Notes under the pieces: generated by a model
Seen by the model: only the letters and a program-made list of their open reading frames with translations
Database searches by the model: none
What the model was told of the DNA's origin: nothing
Assembly: GCF_000521215.1 (NCBI RefSeq)
Contig: NZ_KI928927.1
Span: forward strand, 94,440 to 158,439
Length of the DNA stretch: 64,000 nt
Direction: 5' to 3'
DNA from: Labrenzia sp. DG1229
GTDB taxonomy: Bacteria > Pseudomonadota > Alphaproteobacteria > Rhizobiales > Stappiaceae
Made by a program: the position numbers and the translations under genes
Part shown: positions 17,796 through 26,550 of the stretch, piece after piece
How the letters are laid out: each line of letters opens with the position of its first letter
Position numbering within the stretch: the first letter of the stretch is position 1

Positions 17796-18036
17796 ATGAG
17801 CGAGACAGACACCCCGAAACAGCTTTTGCACCTGGTCTTTGGCGGTGAACTGGAATCGCCGGATGGGTTGACCTTCCGGGATCTGGATGAACTGGATATT
17901 GTGGGCATCTATCCAAATTTATGCCGAGGCAAGCAAAGCCTGGAAGGCCAAGGCCCAGGCCACGGTTGACAACGCGCACATGCGTTACTTCATTGTACAC
18001 ATGCATCGCCTTCTGGATCCGGAAGCGGCGGCATAG
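17796..18036 (+). pseudogene. DUF4170 protein gene, split by a one-base insertion
   Basis: The start ATG at 17796 has GAGGA five bases upstream. The first frame encodes KQLLHLVFGGELESPDG and TFRDLDELDIVGIYPN, then shifts and stops at 17967-17969 (57 residues). In the next frame from 17920 the family continues with YAEASKAWKAKAQATVDN, HMRYFIVHMHRLLDPE and a TAG at 18034-18036. Removing one base from the AAATTTA stretch (17916-17921) restores a complete DUF4170 protein of about 79 residues. Both halves keep full conservation, so this is a very recent mutation or a sequencing error. The position between IMPase and DUF374 genes is typical for the family; function unknown. Confidence 0.85.
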
Positions 18037-18064
18037 CTCAGAAACATTCAGGCGATAAGAAAAA

Positions 18065-18763
18065 ATGATCAAACGCCTTGGCCGCCATCCATGGGTACTT
18101 GCAGGCGTGGGTTCCGCGCTCGCCGGATACCTTAAGCTGGTCTATCACACCAACCGTTTCAACGTTGATCCCGAAGGTATTCACGACGAGACCGAGAAAG
18201 AGTTGCCTGTCATCGTGGCGATGTGGCACGGGCAGCACTTCATGGTGCCGTTTGCAAAACCGAGGCACTGGCCTGCCAAGGTCATGATCTCCCGGTCGGC
18301 CGACGGGGAGGTGAACGCAATCGCCGCTAGCAAGTTCGGTCTGGGGTTGATCCGGGCCTCCGGTGGCCGGAATGCGCGCCAGATCAAGAAGCGCGGTGGT
18401 ATGCGCGGTTTTATCGAAGCGGTCAGAGCATTGAAGGACGGCTACAGCATTGCCATGACGGCTGACGTGCCGAAAGGGCCTGCTCGCAAGGCCGGCGAGG
18501 GAATTGTACAACTTGCCAAGCATTCGGGCCGCCCAATCCTTCCTGTCGCCGTCGCAACGAGCCGTAGCATCGAGCTCAACAGCTGGGACAAGGCAAGTGT
18601 GAATCTGCCGTTCGGGCGCGGCTGCATTGCGGTAGGCGAACTGATCTGGATTCCTTCTGATGCGGAAGAAGAAGCGCTTGAGGCCTGTCGCCGGGAAGTG
18701 GAAGGCGAACTGAATGCCGTGACCAGGCGGGCCTATGAACTGGTCGGCAGGTCGGATGGTTGA
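18065..18763 (+). CDS. DUF374 lysophospholipid acyltransferase family protein
   Basis: 232 residues. A short N-terminal hydrophobic segment precedes the domain that begins VIVAMWHGQHFMVPF, an LPLAT-type HGQ block in place of the canonical HX4D, followed by SRSADGEVNAIAA and TADVPKGPARKAGEGI. This DUF374 group sits beside Kdo transferase in many alphaproteobacteria and is thought to act in lipid A or envelope acyl transfer; that role is inferred. Its stop overlaps the waaA start by eight bases (ATG 18756, TGA 18761), implying translational coupling. Confidence 0.88.
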   Translation: MIKRLGRHPWVLAGVGSALAGYLKLVYHTNRFNVDPEGIHDETEKELPVIVAMWHGQHFMVPFAKPRHWPAKVMISRSADGEVNAIAASKFGLGLIRASGGRNARQIKKRGGMRGFIEAVRALKDGYSIAMTADVPKGPARKAGEGIVQLAKHSGRPILPVAVATSRSIELNSWDKASVNLPFGRGCIAVGELIWIPSDAEEEALEACRREVEGELNAVTRRAYELVGRSDG

Positions 18764-20075
18764 GAAGCGCCCAGTTTTGCTCAGTCTCTATCGGGCCGCT
18801 GCGCAAGGCGTTTCACCTTTGTTTCATGTGCTATTTGAGCTCAGGAGCCGCTCATCGAAGGAAATTCCCGCCAGAAAGGGAGAACGTTTCGGCAGGAGCG
18901 ATTTAGCCCGTCCAGCGGGTAGTCTGATATGGATTCATGCCGCAAGCGTCGGAGAAACCATGTCGGTGCTGCCACTGATTGATGCGTTGACCGGAGATGG
19001 TCACGCGGTGTTGCTGACAACGGTGACTGTGACTGCCTCCGAGCTTGCCGAAAAAAGACTGCCGGACGGTGCCCTTCATCAGTTCGTACCCTATGACGCA
19101 CCGGTTCCACTCAATCGGTTTCTTGAGCATTGGTCGCCCGACCTTGCGATGGTTGTCGAATCCGAGATCTGGCCGTGCCTGTTTGACGAAATGCGTGGCC
19201 GTAACGTGCCATTTGTCTTGTTGAATGGCAGGCTTTCGGATGGGTCCTTGCGGAATTGGTCCCGTGTCCCGAACACATCCCGGTTCATCTTCAGATGCCT
19301 GGACCTGGTTCTTGCGCAAAGTCCGGCGGATGCCGAAAGATTTGAAAAGCTTGGCTGCCATGATGTAAAGGTCCCGGGAAACCTGAAGTTCGATGCGCCT
19401 GAGCCGGCGGTCGATGACGAGGCGATCACGGGTCTGCAGACGCAAATCGGTGAACGAAGGATCTGGGTGGCAGCACTGACCCATCCCGGTGAGGATGAAA
19501 TCGTGTTCGACGCCTACAAAAGGCTCCGGCAGGAATTTCAGGATCTGCTGCTGGTTCTGGTGCCAAGACATCCGGCGCGCGCGCAGGACGTTGTTGACCT
19601 GGCTGCAGCCTGCGATCTTTCTCTCGTGTCGCGCAGTTCTCAACAATCGGTCACACGGAAAACCGAGATCTTTCTTGGTGATACGCTTGGTGAGATGGGA
19701 TTGTACTACCGTTTGTCGCCTGTCACGTTTCTGGGTGGGTCCTTTGTCGATGTCGGCGGGCACAATCCGGTTGAGGCCGCGCTCAGCGGGTCCGCTCTGG
19801 TGACGGGACCGAAAGTTGCAAATGCACGCGCGGTCTACAAGGAATTCTGGAGCAATGGCGCTGCTGTCCGGGTGCAGGATCCGTCGAAACTCGCCAATGA
19901 AGTCGGCGAGTTGTTCCGTAATCCTGATAAGGTCCGCCGACAGATTGAAACAGCGAGAGAGCTCGTCGAAGCAGGACGTGGTGCACTCGACAAATCCTTG
20001 GCATTGCTACAACCCCTTTTGAATGGAGATCGCGCAAAGCGGCCCCAGGAGGCGGCGGATGAACAAATCACCTGA
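18756..20075 (+). CDS. waaA: 3-deoxy-D-manno-octulosonic acid (Kdo) transferase
   Basis: About 439 residues; membrane-associated GT-B glycosyltransferase that adds Kdo to lipid IVA. Signatures: IWIHAASVGETMSVLPLI, the VESEIWPCLFDEMRGRNVP block with the catalytic Glu region, LAQSPADAERFEKLG and the C-terminal FLGGSFVDVGGHNPVEAA with the donor-binding residues. I start at ATG 18756 rather than the upstream frame opening, because it gives the MVEKRPVLLSLYRAA start. Overlaps lpxK by 17 bases. Confidence 0.95.
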   Translation: MVEKRPVLLSLYRAAAQGVSPLFHVLFELRSRSSKEIPARKGERFGRSDLARPAGSLIWIHAASVGETMSVLPLIDALTGDGHAVLLTTVTVTASELAEKRLPDGALHQFVPYDAPVPLNRFLEHWSPDLAMVVESEIWPCLFDEMRGRNVPFVLLNGRLSDGSLRNWSRVPNTSRFIFRCLDLVLAQSPADAERFEKLGCHDVKVPGNLKFDAPEPAVDDEAITGLQTQIGERRIWVAALTHPGEDEIVFDAYKRLRQEFQDLLLVLVPRHPARAQDVVDLAAACDLSLVSRSSQQSVTRKTEIFLGDTLGEMGLYYRLSPVTFLGGSFVDVGGHNPVEAALSGSALVTGPKVANARAVYKEFWSNGAAVRVQDPSKLANEVGELFRNPDKVRRQIETARELVEAGRGALDKSLALLQPLLNGDRAKRPQEAADEQIT

Positions 20076-21081
20076 TTTCTGGTGGCAGCCGTCACTGTCT
20101 CCAGTTTCGGCTCTTTTGATGCCTTTCAGCTGGGTCTACGGTTTTGTGTCCGGCAGGAGACTTTTCAAAAAACCCAAGGCCAGGAGCCGGTTGCCGCTAA
20201 TCTGCATCGGCAACTTCGTTGTCGGCGGAACCGGAAAGACACCCTTTGCAATTGCGCTGGCCGGTTTACTGCGGGACGAGGGCTTTGCGCCCGGCTTTCT
20301 TCTGAGAGGCTACGGCGGGCGGGATAAAGGGCCAACGCTCGTGGACCCTGCAAGGCACCGTGCGGAGGACGTTGGCGACGAAGCGCTGCTTCTGGCTGCA
20401 CATGGACCGGTGGTCATATCGTCGGATCGTCCGAAGGGTGCGCTCCTTGCGGAGACACTGCCGATTGACCTTCTCTTGATGGACGACGGATTCCAAAACC
20501 CGGCTCTGGCCAAGGATCTGAACCTTGTTCTTGTCGACTGCGCGACTGGATTTGGAAACGGATATTGCCTACCCGCGGGGCCGTTGCGGGCACCCGCCGA
20601 CAGGCAAATCGTCAAGACAGACTGTCTTGTGCTGGTCGGTGAGGGCGAGGCAGCGGACGAGGTGGTTCATCTGGCAGGACGCAAGGGTTTGCCAATACTG
20701 CACGCTCACTTGCAACCGCAGTCCAATGACGCTCTGGCAGGCACTGGACTGTTCGCTTTCGCAGGTATCGGACGCCCGCAAAAGTTCTTCAAGTCGCTGA
20801 AAGACCTTGGGTACAGCGTCAGGAAAACACGCGAGTTTGCCGATCACCACAAGTATGAGGAAACAGACGCACGAGCCTTGTTGACTGGAGCCGAAAACGA
20901 CGGCCTGCAATTGGTGACAACGCAGAAAGACATGGTGCGGCTTGCATCTTCGAACGGTGAACTGTTCCGTTGGCTGGTCGCAAAGTCACAGGTGCTCGAT
21001 GTGTCGATGAAAATCGATGACGCAGAACGTCTCATCACGCTTATCCGCGAGAAACTGCGTGCAAAGTCCTTCGAAGGCTAG
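20059..21081 (+). CDS. lpxK: Tetraacyldisaccharide 4'-kinase
   Basis: 340 residues; inner-membrane P-loop kinase that phosphorylates the 4' position of the lipid A disaccharide, making lipid IVA for WaaA. An N-terminal hydrophobic patch (ALLMPFSWVYGFVSGRRL) precedes IGNFVVGGTGKTP, the Walker A. RGYGG, DVGDEALLLA, LMDDGFQNPAL and FAFAGIGRPQKFF are all LpxK signatures. ATG 20059 follows GGAGGCGG directly upstream and lies within the waaA end. The usual Kdo-lipid A gene order is preserved. Confidence 0.96.
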   Translation: MNKSPDFWWQPSLSPVSALLMPFSWVYGFVSGRRLFKKPKARSRLPLICIGNFVVGGTGKTPFAIALAGLLRDEGFAPGFLLRGYGGRDKGPTLVDPARHRAEDVGDEALLLAAHGPVVISSDRPKGALLAETLPIDLLLMDDGFQNPALAKDLNLVLVDCATGFGNGYCLPAGPLRAPADRQIVKTDCLVLVGEGEAADEVVHLAGRKGLPILHAHLQPQSNDALAGTGLFAFAGIGRPQKFFKSLKDLGYSVRKTREFADHHKYEETDARALLTGAENDGLQLVTTQKDMVRLASSNGELFRWLVAKSQVLDVSMKIDDAERLITLIREKLRAKSFEG

Positions 21082-21090
21082 GCGAAAACG

Positions 21091-21303
21091 TTAGCGTGTT
21101 TCCAGATACCGCTTCATGGATGCCTTGGCATCGACATAGGCTTCCTGGTGCTCGACCGACCAGTATTTCAGCTCATCCAGAGGGATCGCCGACCCTGTAA
21201 CGGCGCAGCGCACGAAAGTTCCCGGCGTTTCGACCTGATAGTCGCCATCCAGGTATCGGACGCGGGCTTCACTTGGAATGCGCGGATTTTCGTATCGGTT
21301 CAT
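21091..21303 (-). CDS. DUF2093 family protein
   Basis: 70 residues starting at ATG 21303. The sequence RIPSEARVRYLDGDYQV, FVRCAVTGSAIPLDEL and YWSVEHQEAY matches DUF2093, a small alphaproteobacterial family usually convergent with lpxK, as here with a nine-base gap. Function unknown. The Cys of FVRCAVTG and the compact strands suggest a small ribbon-like fold. The open frame extends 30 codons upstream without conserved character. Confidence 0.88.
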   Translation of the reverse strand: MNRYENPRIPSEARVRYLDGDYQVETPGTFVRCAVTGSAIPLDELKYWSVEHQEAYVDAKASMKRYLETR

Positions 21304-21402
21304 TGTCGCCGGTTTGCCGTGTTGTTTCGCAGTTTCTCCCCGTCTTTTACGGTACTTTGCGCCTATCCGGCAAGCCGTGAAGCAAATAAACAAACCGGTT
21401 AT

Positions 21403-21630
21403 TCAGAACGCCGGAGTGGAACGACGGTCACTGCCGATAAGATAGCGGCAGCGCGACATGACCACCGCCCACTCCTGCAAATCCTGCTTCAGCCGAAACA
21501 TCTCGTCATCCCGGTCCTCGCGGCAGGTTTCGATATTCGACCAGCGCTTTGTATTCACGGACATGTCCTGACAGACAAGAAGATCCGGCTGACAGGCGAC
21601 CAGGTGCATGGCAACGAGGATCAACTTCAT
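21403..21630 (-). CDS. Small cysteine-containing protein of unknown function
   Basis: 75 residues from the ATG at 21630, with GGAAAG seven bases upstream. It starts MKLILVAMHLVACQPDLLVC and ends near VVMSRCRYLIG. Four cysteines, a short hydrophobic start and a CRYL ending recall small exported proteins of alphaproteobacteria that I cannot name. It overlaps the preceding frame as ATGA and lies 99 bases upstream of the DUF2093 start on the same strand, so the three may be cotranscribed. Confidence 0.5.
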   Translation of the reverse strand: MKLILVAMHLVACQPDLLVCQDMSVNTKRWSNIETCREDRDDEMFRLKQDLQEWAVVMSRCRYLIGSDRRSTPAF

Positions 21631-21854
21631 TTCGATGCTTTCCGGTCCGGGGGCGGAAAACTTGACCTTGAGCTGAAGTCAACGGGGATGATGTTCCAGT
21701 CACGCGTTGTGTTTTCGGCGGGTGGACCGGAAACATGCCCGGTTTTTTCCAATGCCTCCAACAGCCTGGGGTGAAGTCCGTCGCCGCGTAGCATGGCAAT
21801 GTCATGAAACGCGATTATGCTGCCGCCTGGGGTCACATTGATTGGTCTGGACAT
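21627..21854 (-). CDS. Possible small gene or gene remnant
   Basis: 75-residue frame from the ATG at 21854. The N-terminal part INVTPGGSIIAFHDIAMLRG reads like an internal segment of a SAM-dependent methyltransferase or polysaccharide-deacetylase-type protein, while the second half (PPAENTTRDWNIIPVDFSSR) is unpatterned. I translated upstream in the same frame as far as the TGA at 21945-21947 and found no extension of the domain. It ends in an ATGA overlap with the next small gene, which favours a real gene. May be a decayed fragment. Confidence 0.3.
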   Translation of the reverse strand: MSRPINVTPGGSIIAFHDIAMLRGDGLHPRLLEALEKTGHVSGPPAENTTRDWNIIPVDFSSRSSFPPPDRKASK

Positions 21855-22128
21855 ACCGGTCCCTGTTCCGCAAGCTCTTCGGCAGCGGGATTGGTTCGAG
21901 TTTTCGGGGAATTGGCTAGGCGGTGTGGCGCGCCAGGCTGTGCCTCAGCTTCTCGCTCGGTGAATTTAAGTTGAGTTTTATATTCAAGTAAAAATTTCCT
22001 CAAGCGGATTTTGCTGCTTTTCGTGTGAAAAACGGACGCAATGCACCTATGTTGTGGGAAACAGGATCACCGGTTTGCGTCTCCACGCAGATTCGCGCCT
22101 CGAAACCCGGGCGAAGACAGGACACGAC

Positions 22129-23553
22129 ATGACCCTATCAACGACAGATCTCATCGAAACCTCTGGCCTTGGACTGGACTCCGCCAAGCGAATTACGCAG
22201 GAGGCGTTGGCGGGGGCGGATGATGGCGAATTGTTTGTCGAGTACCGGCAGACGGAAGGTCTGGTGTTCGACAACGGACGCTTGAAGGGGGCCAATTATG
22301 ACACGGCTCAAGGCTTTGGCTTGCGGGCTGTTGCCGGCGAAGCAGCCGGTTATGCTCATGCAGGTGACATCTCCGAGGCCGCGCTGAAGCGTGCGGCGGA
22401 CGCTGTCAGTGCGGTGACGAAGGGATATTCGGGCAGCTACGCAGCAGCACCCGCACGCACCAACCAGTCTCTTTACACCGATGCCAATCCACTGGGAGGA
22501 CCGAGTTTCGAGGAAAAGGTCAAGCTGCTGCAGGAGATCGATGCATATGCAAGGGCAAAAGACCCGCGGGTCCGCCAGGTGACGGCGTCACTTGCCGGCT
22601 CCTGGCAGGTCGTGGAAATCCTTCGTGCAGATGGACATCTCGTCCGCGACGTCCGACCGATGGTGCGCCTTTCCATCTCCGTGGTTGCCGGCAATGACGA
22701 ACGCCAGGAAAGCGGAATGTTCGGCTGCGGCGGCCGTGAGGGTTTCGAACGTTTTGTCACGGCCGAGAACTGGCAGGGCGGTGTTGACGAAGCCCTTCGC
22801 CAGGCGCTCGTCAATCTTGAAGCCGTGCCTGCACCGGCAGGGTCTTTCGATGTCGTGCTCGGTCCGGGGTGGCCGGGAATTCTGCTGCATGAGGCAGTCG
22901 GCCATGGCCTGGAGGGTGATTTCAACAGAAAGAAGACTTCTGCGTTCGCCGGATTGATGGGAGAGCGGGTCGCGTCGCCGGGCGTCACGATTGTCGACGA
23001 TGGCACGATACCCGATCGGCGCGGGTCCCTGAGTGTTGACGACGAGGGCACTCCGGCCGGTCGCACGGTCCTTATCGAGGACGGTATTCTCACGGGATAT
23101 ATGCAGGACCGTCAGAACGCCCGCCTGATGGGAATGGAGCCGACCGGCAACGGCCGCCGGCAATCCTTTGCACACATTCCGATGCCGCGCATGACCAACA
23201 CCGTGATGATGTCAGGAGACAAGGATCCGGAAGAGATTCTTCAGTCGGTGAAGGATGGCATCTACGCTGTTTCGTTCGGTGGCGGCCAGGTTGACATCAC
23301 CTCCGGAAAGTTCGTGTTTTCCTGCACGGAAGCCTACCGGGTTGAAAACGGCAAGGTCGGTGCACCTGTAAAGGGGGCGATGCTGATCGGCAATGGCCCA
23401 GACGCCCTGACCCGCGTCGCCATGATCGGCAATGACATGAAGCTCGATCCCGGTATGGGAACCTGCGGCAAACAGGGGCAGGGTGTCCCGGTGGGTGTCG
23501 GGCAACCCTCCATGCGCATCAACGAGTTGACTGTCGGAGGGACGGCTGTCTGA
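22129..23553 (+). CDS. tldD: Metalloprotease TldD
   Basis: 474 residues; the zinc-bearing subunit of the TldD/TldE protease. The HExxxH motif is LLHEAVGHGLEGD, preceded by GPGWPGIL and followed by KTSAFAGLMGERVASPGVTI. The C-terminal segments FGGGQVDITSGKFVFSC and AMIGNDMKLDPGMGTCGKQG, given here in parts, are family signatures. ATG 22129 has AGGA seven bases upstream; the frame is open earlier but without homology. The partner pmbA is at 15616. In related genomes tldD lies just before the cox operon; here three genes intervene. Confidence 0.96.
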   Translation: MTLSTTDLIETSGLGLDSAKRITQEALAGADDGELFVEYRQTEGLVFDNGRLKGANYDTAQGFGLRAVAGEAAGYAHAGDISEAALKRAADAVSAVTKGYSGSYAAAPARTNQSLYTDANPLGGPSFEEKVKLLQEIDAYARAKDPRVRQVTASLAGSWQVVEILRADGHLVRDVRPMVRLSISVVAGNDERQESGMFGCGGREGFERFVTAENWQGGVDEALRQALVNLEAVPAPAGSFDVVLGPGWPGILLHEAVGHGLEGDFNRKKTSAFAGLMGERVASPGVTIVDDGTIPDRRGSLSVDDEGTPAGRTVLIEDGILTGYMQDRQNARLMGMEPTGNGRRQSFAHIPMPRMTNTVMMSGDKDPEEILQSVKDGIYAVSFGGGQVDITSGKFVFSCTEAYRVENGKVGAPVKGAMLIGNGPDALTRVAMIGNDMKLDPGMGTCGKQGQGVPVGVGQPSMRINELTVGGTAV

Positions 23554-23573
23554 TCAGGAACGCGGATTTTTTC

Positions 23574-24188
23574 ATGCCTGATATCAGGTTCGTGATCTTC
23601 GATATGGATCAGGTGCTCTACGACTACGATCACCGGATCCGGCTCCGTCTGCTGGAGGAGCTGACCGGTCGGTCTGCGACCGAGATTGACGCCGCCGTCT
23701 GGGGTGGACCGCATGAAGCGGCGGCCGAAGCCGGATCTCCCGACACCGCGAAAGGCTATCTGGCTCAATATGCCCGCCTGCTCGGGTACCCGATTGATTT
23801 TGATACCTGGGCGGACATTCGCAGGCAGATGATGCGCGCAAGACCTTTGGTTCTGGCGCATGTCCGCAGGCTCAAGGAGCGAACCGATCTGGCGCTTCTG
23901 ACGAACAACGGCATGATGCTCAAGGCCGCTTTGCCTGTCTGCGCACCGGAAGTGATTGAGATATTTGGTGAAAAATCCCACGTTTCCGCCGAATTCAAAG
24001 CCCGGAAACCAGATCCGGTCGTCTATCGTCGCCTCTGTGCAAAATACGGATACGGGCCTGAAGAAAGCGCCTTTGTCGATGACAATGCGGCAAACGTGTC
24101 CGGTGCGGAGAAGGCTGGTCTGACAGGACATGTTTATACATCGGACGGTGCTCTTCTGGCATTCCTGCAGCGGCACGGACTGATCTGA
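23574..24188 (+). CDS. HAD-superfamily hydrolase, subfamily IA
   Basis: 204 residues. Motif I reads VIFDMDQVLYDYD: both catalytic aspartates are present, but the usual DGTL/DGVL is DQVL. Motif II is LLTNNG, motif III the Lys of FKARKPDP and motif IV FVDDNAANVSGA. This resembles YihX-like glucose-1-phosphatases and DMDDVLCDYD-type alphaproteobacterial HADs. Substrate unknown. It begins 20 bases after tldD and is probably cotranscribed with it. Confidence 0.85.
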   Translation: MPDIRFVIFDMDQVLYDYDHRIRLRLLEELTGRSATEIDAAVWGGPHEAAAEAGSPDTAKGYLAQYARLLGYPIDFDTWADIRRQMMRARPLVLAHVRRLKERTDLALLTNNGMMLKAALPVCAPEVIEIFGEKSHVSAEFKARKPDPVVYRRLCAKYGYGPEESAFVDDNAANVSGAEKAGLTGHVYTSDGALLAFLQRHGLI

Positions 24189-24561
24189 CAACAGTTCAGT
24201 TCGTCTTCCTGCCATCTGCCCGGTGCCGGATTTGGATAGTGCAAGATCGAAATGACCCAGGCGAGAAAAAGGACCGGCCAGTACAGGGTCATACAGGTAA
24301 AAGGACGATTTGGTTCCGTCGTCGAACAAGTTTATATCGCTCGAGAGTGCATAAATTTCTTGAAGGGATTTTGCCCGATCTGCACTCGGATTAGAATTTC
24401 GCAACTTGTTTTGGCAGAATTGACCGTTTTTTGGTCACTAATTCCTGTCTTGTTTTAGATTTGTCAAAGTTAATGCAGCTGATTTTTGTTAATATGGAAT
24501 CAACTCCCTGGCATGCATGCTGGGGCAAGGGAATTTTCAGCCGCACGGCAGAGGAGATAGG
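24189..24561. other. Intergenic region upstream of the Kef antiporter
   Basis: 373 bases without a convincing gene. A hairpin TGACC-GTTTTTT-GGTCA lies near 24420 in an AT-rich stretch that probably carries the promoter of the antiporter gene. The ribosome-binding site GAGGAG is at 24551-24556. Confidence 0.5.
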
Positions 24562-26352
24562 ATGGCTGCGGAAGGCGCACCTCCGTTTTTTGCTGAATCG
24601 ATTGTGTTCCTGGCAGCGACCTGCGTCGCCGTTCCGATTGCCAAAAGGTTGGGTCTCGGCTCGGTTGTGGGCTATCTGGCTGCTGGAGCAGCGATTGGTC
24701 CGCACGGCCTTCAGCTTCTGGGCTCGGGCGAGGACGTTCTGCATGTCGCGGAGCTCGGCGTCGTGCTTCTGCTGTTTGTGATCGGGCTTGAGCTCGACCC
24801 GCAAAAGCTCTGGCGCATGAAAAGGGACATCTTCGGGTTGGGAACGGCCCAGGTCATCCTGACGGGCGCCAGCCTGTTTGCAGTCGCCCTTTTTGTCGGA
24901 ATGCCTTTTTCGACTGCACTTGTTGCCGGCTTTGGTCTCGCCTTGTCCTCAACGGCGTTTGCCCTGCAAATTCTGCAGGAGCGGGCTCAGCTGTCGTCAC
25001 CTTATGGACAGCGGGCCTTCGGAATTCTGTTGCTTCAGGACATTGCCATCGTGCCGCTTCTGGCGATGGTCGCGATCCTGGCGCCGGGGGAAGGACCTTC
25101 GACAACAGCGGAGATCCTGAACGAAATCCTGATCGTTCTCGGAGCGGTGGCGGCCGTTATCCTGACGGGCCGATATCTGATTTCACCGATATTCCTGTTT
25201 CTGGCGGCAAGCCGTGCCCGCGAAGTCATGTTGACTGCGGCACTTCTGGTCGCCCTCGGCAGTGCCGGGATCATGCATTCCGTCGGCCTGTCGATGGCTC
25301 TGGGGGCTTTCCTGGCGGGTGTGCTTCTGGCCGAATCCAGCTTCAGGCATACGCTCGAGGCTGATATCGAGCCGTTCCGGTCGCTGCTCATGGGCCTGTT
25401 TTTCGTTGCTGTCGGCATGTCGCTGGATGTGTCGCTGGTCATAAAGCACTGGATTGTGGTCGCCGCCGGCGTCACTGTGGTCATGGGGCTCAAGGGCGTC
25501 TTCCTTTGGGCCCTGTCACGCGGAACCGGCTCGTCGAATTCGGATGCCATGCGAATTGCGGTGACGCTGCCACAAGGCGGCGAGTTCGCCTTTGTTCTCT
25601 TCACTGCAGCCGTCAGCAACAGCCTGTTGACGTACCAGACGGCCAACTTGCTGAATGCCATCGTCATCTTGACAATGCTGCTGACACCGCTCGCCTGTCT
25701 GGGGCTCGACAGGCTTGCCGCAAGAGCCAAGGCCAAGGGCATTGAAAACCCGTCTATCGAAACCTTCGAGGAGGCGGCGCCGACCGTTCTGGTCATCGGA
25801 TTCGGTCGTTTCGGCATGGTTGTTGCGCAGATACTGACCTCCGAGGGCCTTGAAATCACGGCGATCGACAACCGGCCCGACCGCATCGATTACGCTCGAA
25901 AACAGGGCTACAAGGTCTACTATGGCGATACGACCCGGGCCGACGTTCTGGCCGCCGCCGGGGCTGGCAACGCCGCGCTGGTTGCCATGTGCATCGAAAA
26001 TGACAAGGTGATGGCAAAGGCGATCGACCTGATCCGCGACGGATTTCCCGAAGCACTGATCTTCTGCCGTGCAACCGATCGCGCCCATGTGCTGGACCTG
26101 ACAAGGCGGGGCGTGGATTTCCAGATTCGCGAGACATTCGAGTCCAGCGTGGTATTTGGCCGCGCGGCGCTTGAAGCGCTCGGTACACCGCTGGACCGGA
26201 TCGACCAGATCGAAGAAGATGTGCGCGGCAGGGATGAGGAACGCCTCGCCGTCCAGCTTGAAAAGGGAATGTATGCCGGTGCAGACCGCCTGCACAAGGT
26301 GACGCCGCGCAAGGAAGTCGCCAAGGATCAGCAGGACGTGCCCGTCGCGTGA
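24562..26352 (+). CDS. Kef-type K+/H+ antiporter (CPA2 family) with RCK domain
   Basis: 596 residues. About twelve transmembrane helices of the Na+/H+ exchanger fold (residues about 10-385) include the conserved LGLGSVVGYLAAGAAIGP, FVIGLELDP, GLALSSTAFALQIL and LLLQDIAIVPLL. From about 400 a Rossmann TrkA-N/RCK domain with VLVIGFGRFGMVVAQIL and YGDTTRADVL binds nucleotide and gates the channel. This is the KefB/KefC architecture used for potassium efflux and electrophile protection; no KefF/KefG ancillary gene is next to it. ATG 24562 follows GAGGAG; the upstream frame is ignored. Confidence 0.93.
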   Translation: MAAEGAPPFFAESIVFLAATCVAVPIAKRLGLGSVVGYLAAGAAIGPHGLQLLGSGEDVLHVAELGVVLLLFVIGLELDPQKLWRMKRDIFGLGTAQVILTGASLFAVALFVGMPFSTALVAGFGLALSSTAFALQILQERAQLSSPYGQRAFGILLLQDIAIVPLLAMVAILAPGEGPSTTAEILNEILIVLGAVAAVILTGRYLISPIFLFLAASRAREVMLTAALLVALGSAGIMHSVGLSMALGAFLAGVLLAESSFRHTLEADIEPFRSLLMGLFFVAVGMSLDVSLVIKHWIVVAAGVTVVMGLKGVFLWALSRGTGSSNSDAMRIAVTLPQGGEFAFVLFTAAVSNSLLTYQTANLLNAIVILTMLLTPLACLGLDRLAARAKAKGIENPSIETFEEAAPTVLVIGFGRFGMVVAQILTSEGLEITAIDNRPDRIDYARKQGYKVYYGDTTRADVLAAAGAGNAALVAMCIENDKVMAKAIDLIRDGFPEALIFCRATDRAHVLDLTRRGVDFQIRETFESSVVFGRAALEALGTPLDRIDQIEEDVRGRDEERLAVQLEKGMYAGADRLHKVTPRKEVAKDQQDVPVA

Positions 26353-26419
26353 ACCAACGTGTTGTGTGTGTTGGATCTCCTGTTTCCACTGATTTCGGTC
26401 TCGAACGCAGCGAAGCGAA

Positions 26420-26525
26420 GATCCGGGACTGACGGATCTGAAACTGCAATCTTGCCGCTGGACTGACCGCAGGGATCCTCGTCCGGGCTTCGTCGGACCT
26501 CCACGGCACAAGCAGAAACTTGTGC
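26420..26525. repeat. Cluster of three small hairpins between convergent genes
   Basis: Three perfect inverted repeats lie in a row: GATCCG/CGGATC (26420-26438), GTCCG/CGGAC (26481-26498) and GCACAAG/CTTGTGC (26506-26525). The block fills the 198-base gap between convergent kef and ialB genes. None has a T run. They may be termination or mRNA-end stabilising structures, or a REP-like element. Confidence 0.5.
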
Positions 26526-26550
26526 GCTGACAAACGGATGGTTTTCCGGC

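Noticed and set aside
17915-17921. A AAT TTA heptamer in the DUF4170 gene fits the classic -1 slippery sequence
   Set aside because: The conserved second half needs a +1 (or -2) change of frame; a -1 slip leads into a frame without DUF4170 residues. Programmed frameshifting therefore does not explain the break.
21148-21774. Plus-strand frame of 208 codons over the DUF2093 and small-gene region
   Set aside because: It is antisense to DUF2093 and the two small minus-strand frames, with no recognisable domain and poor amino-acid character.
24410-24450. TGACC-T-rich-GGTCA hairpin before the Kef gene as a terminator
   Set aside because: The T run is in the loop and not after the stem, and the nearest upstream gene ended over 200 bases earlier.
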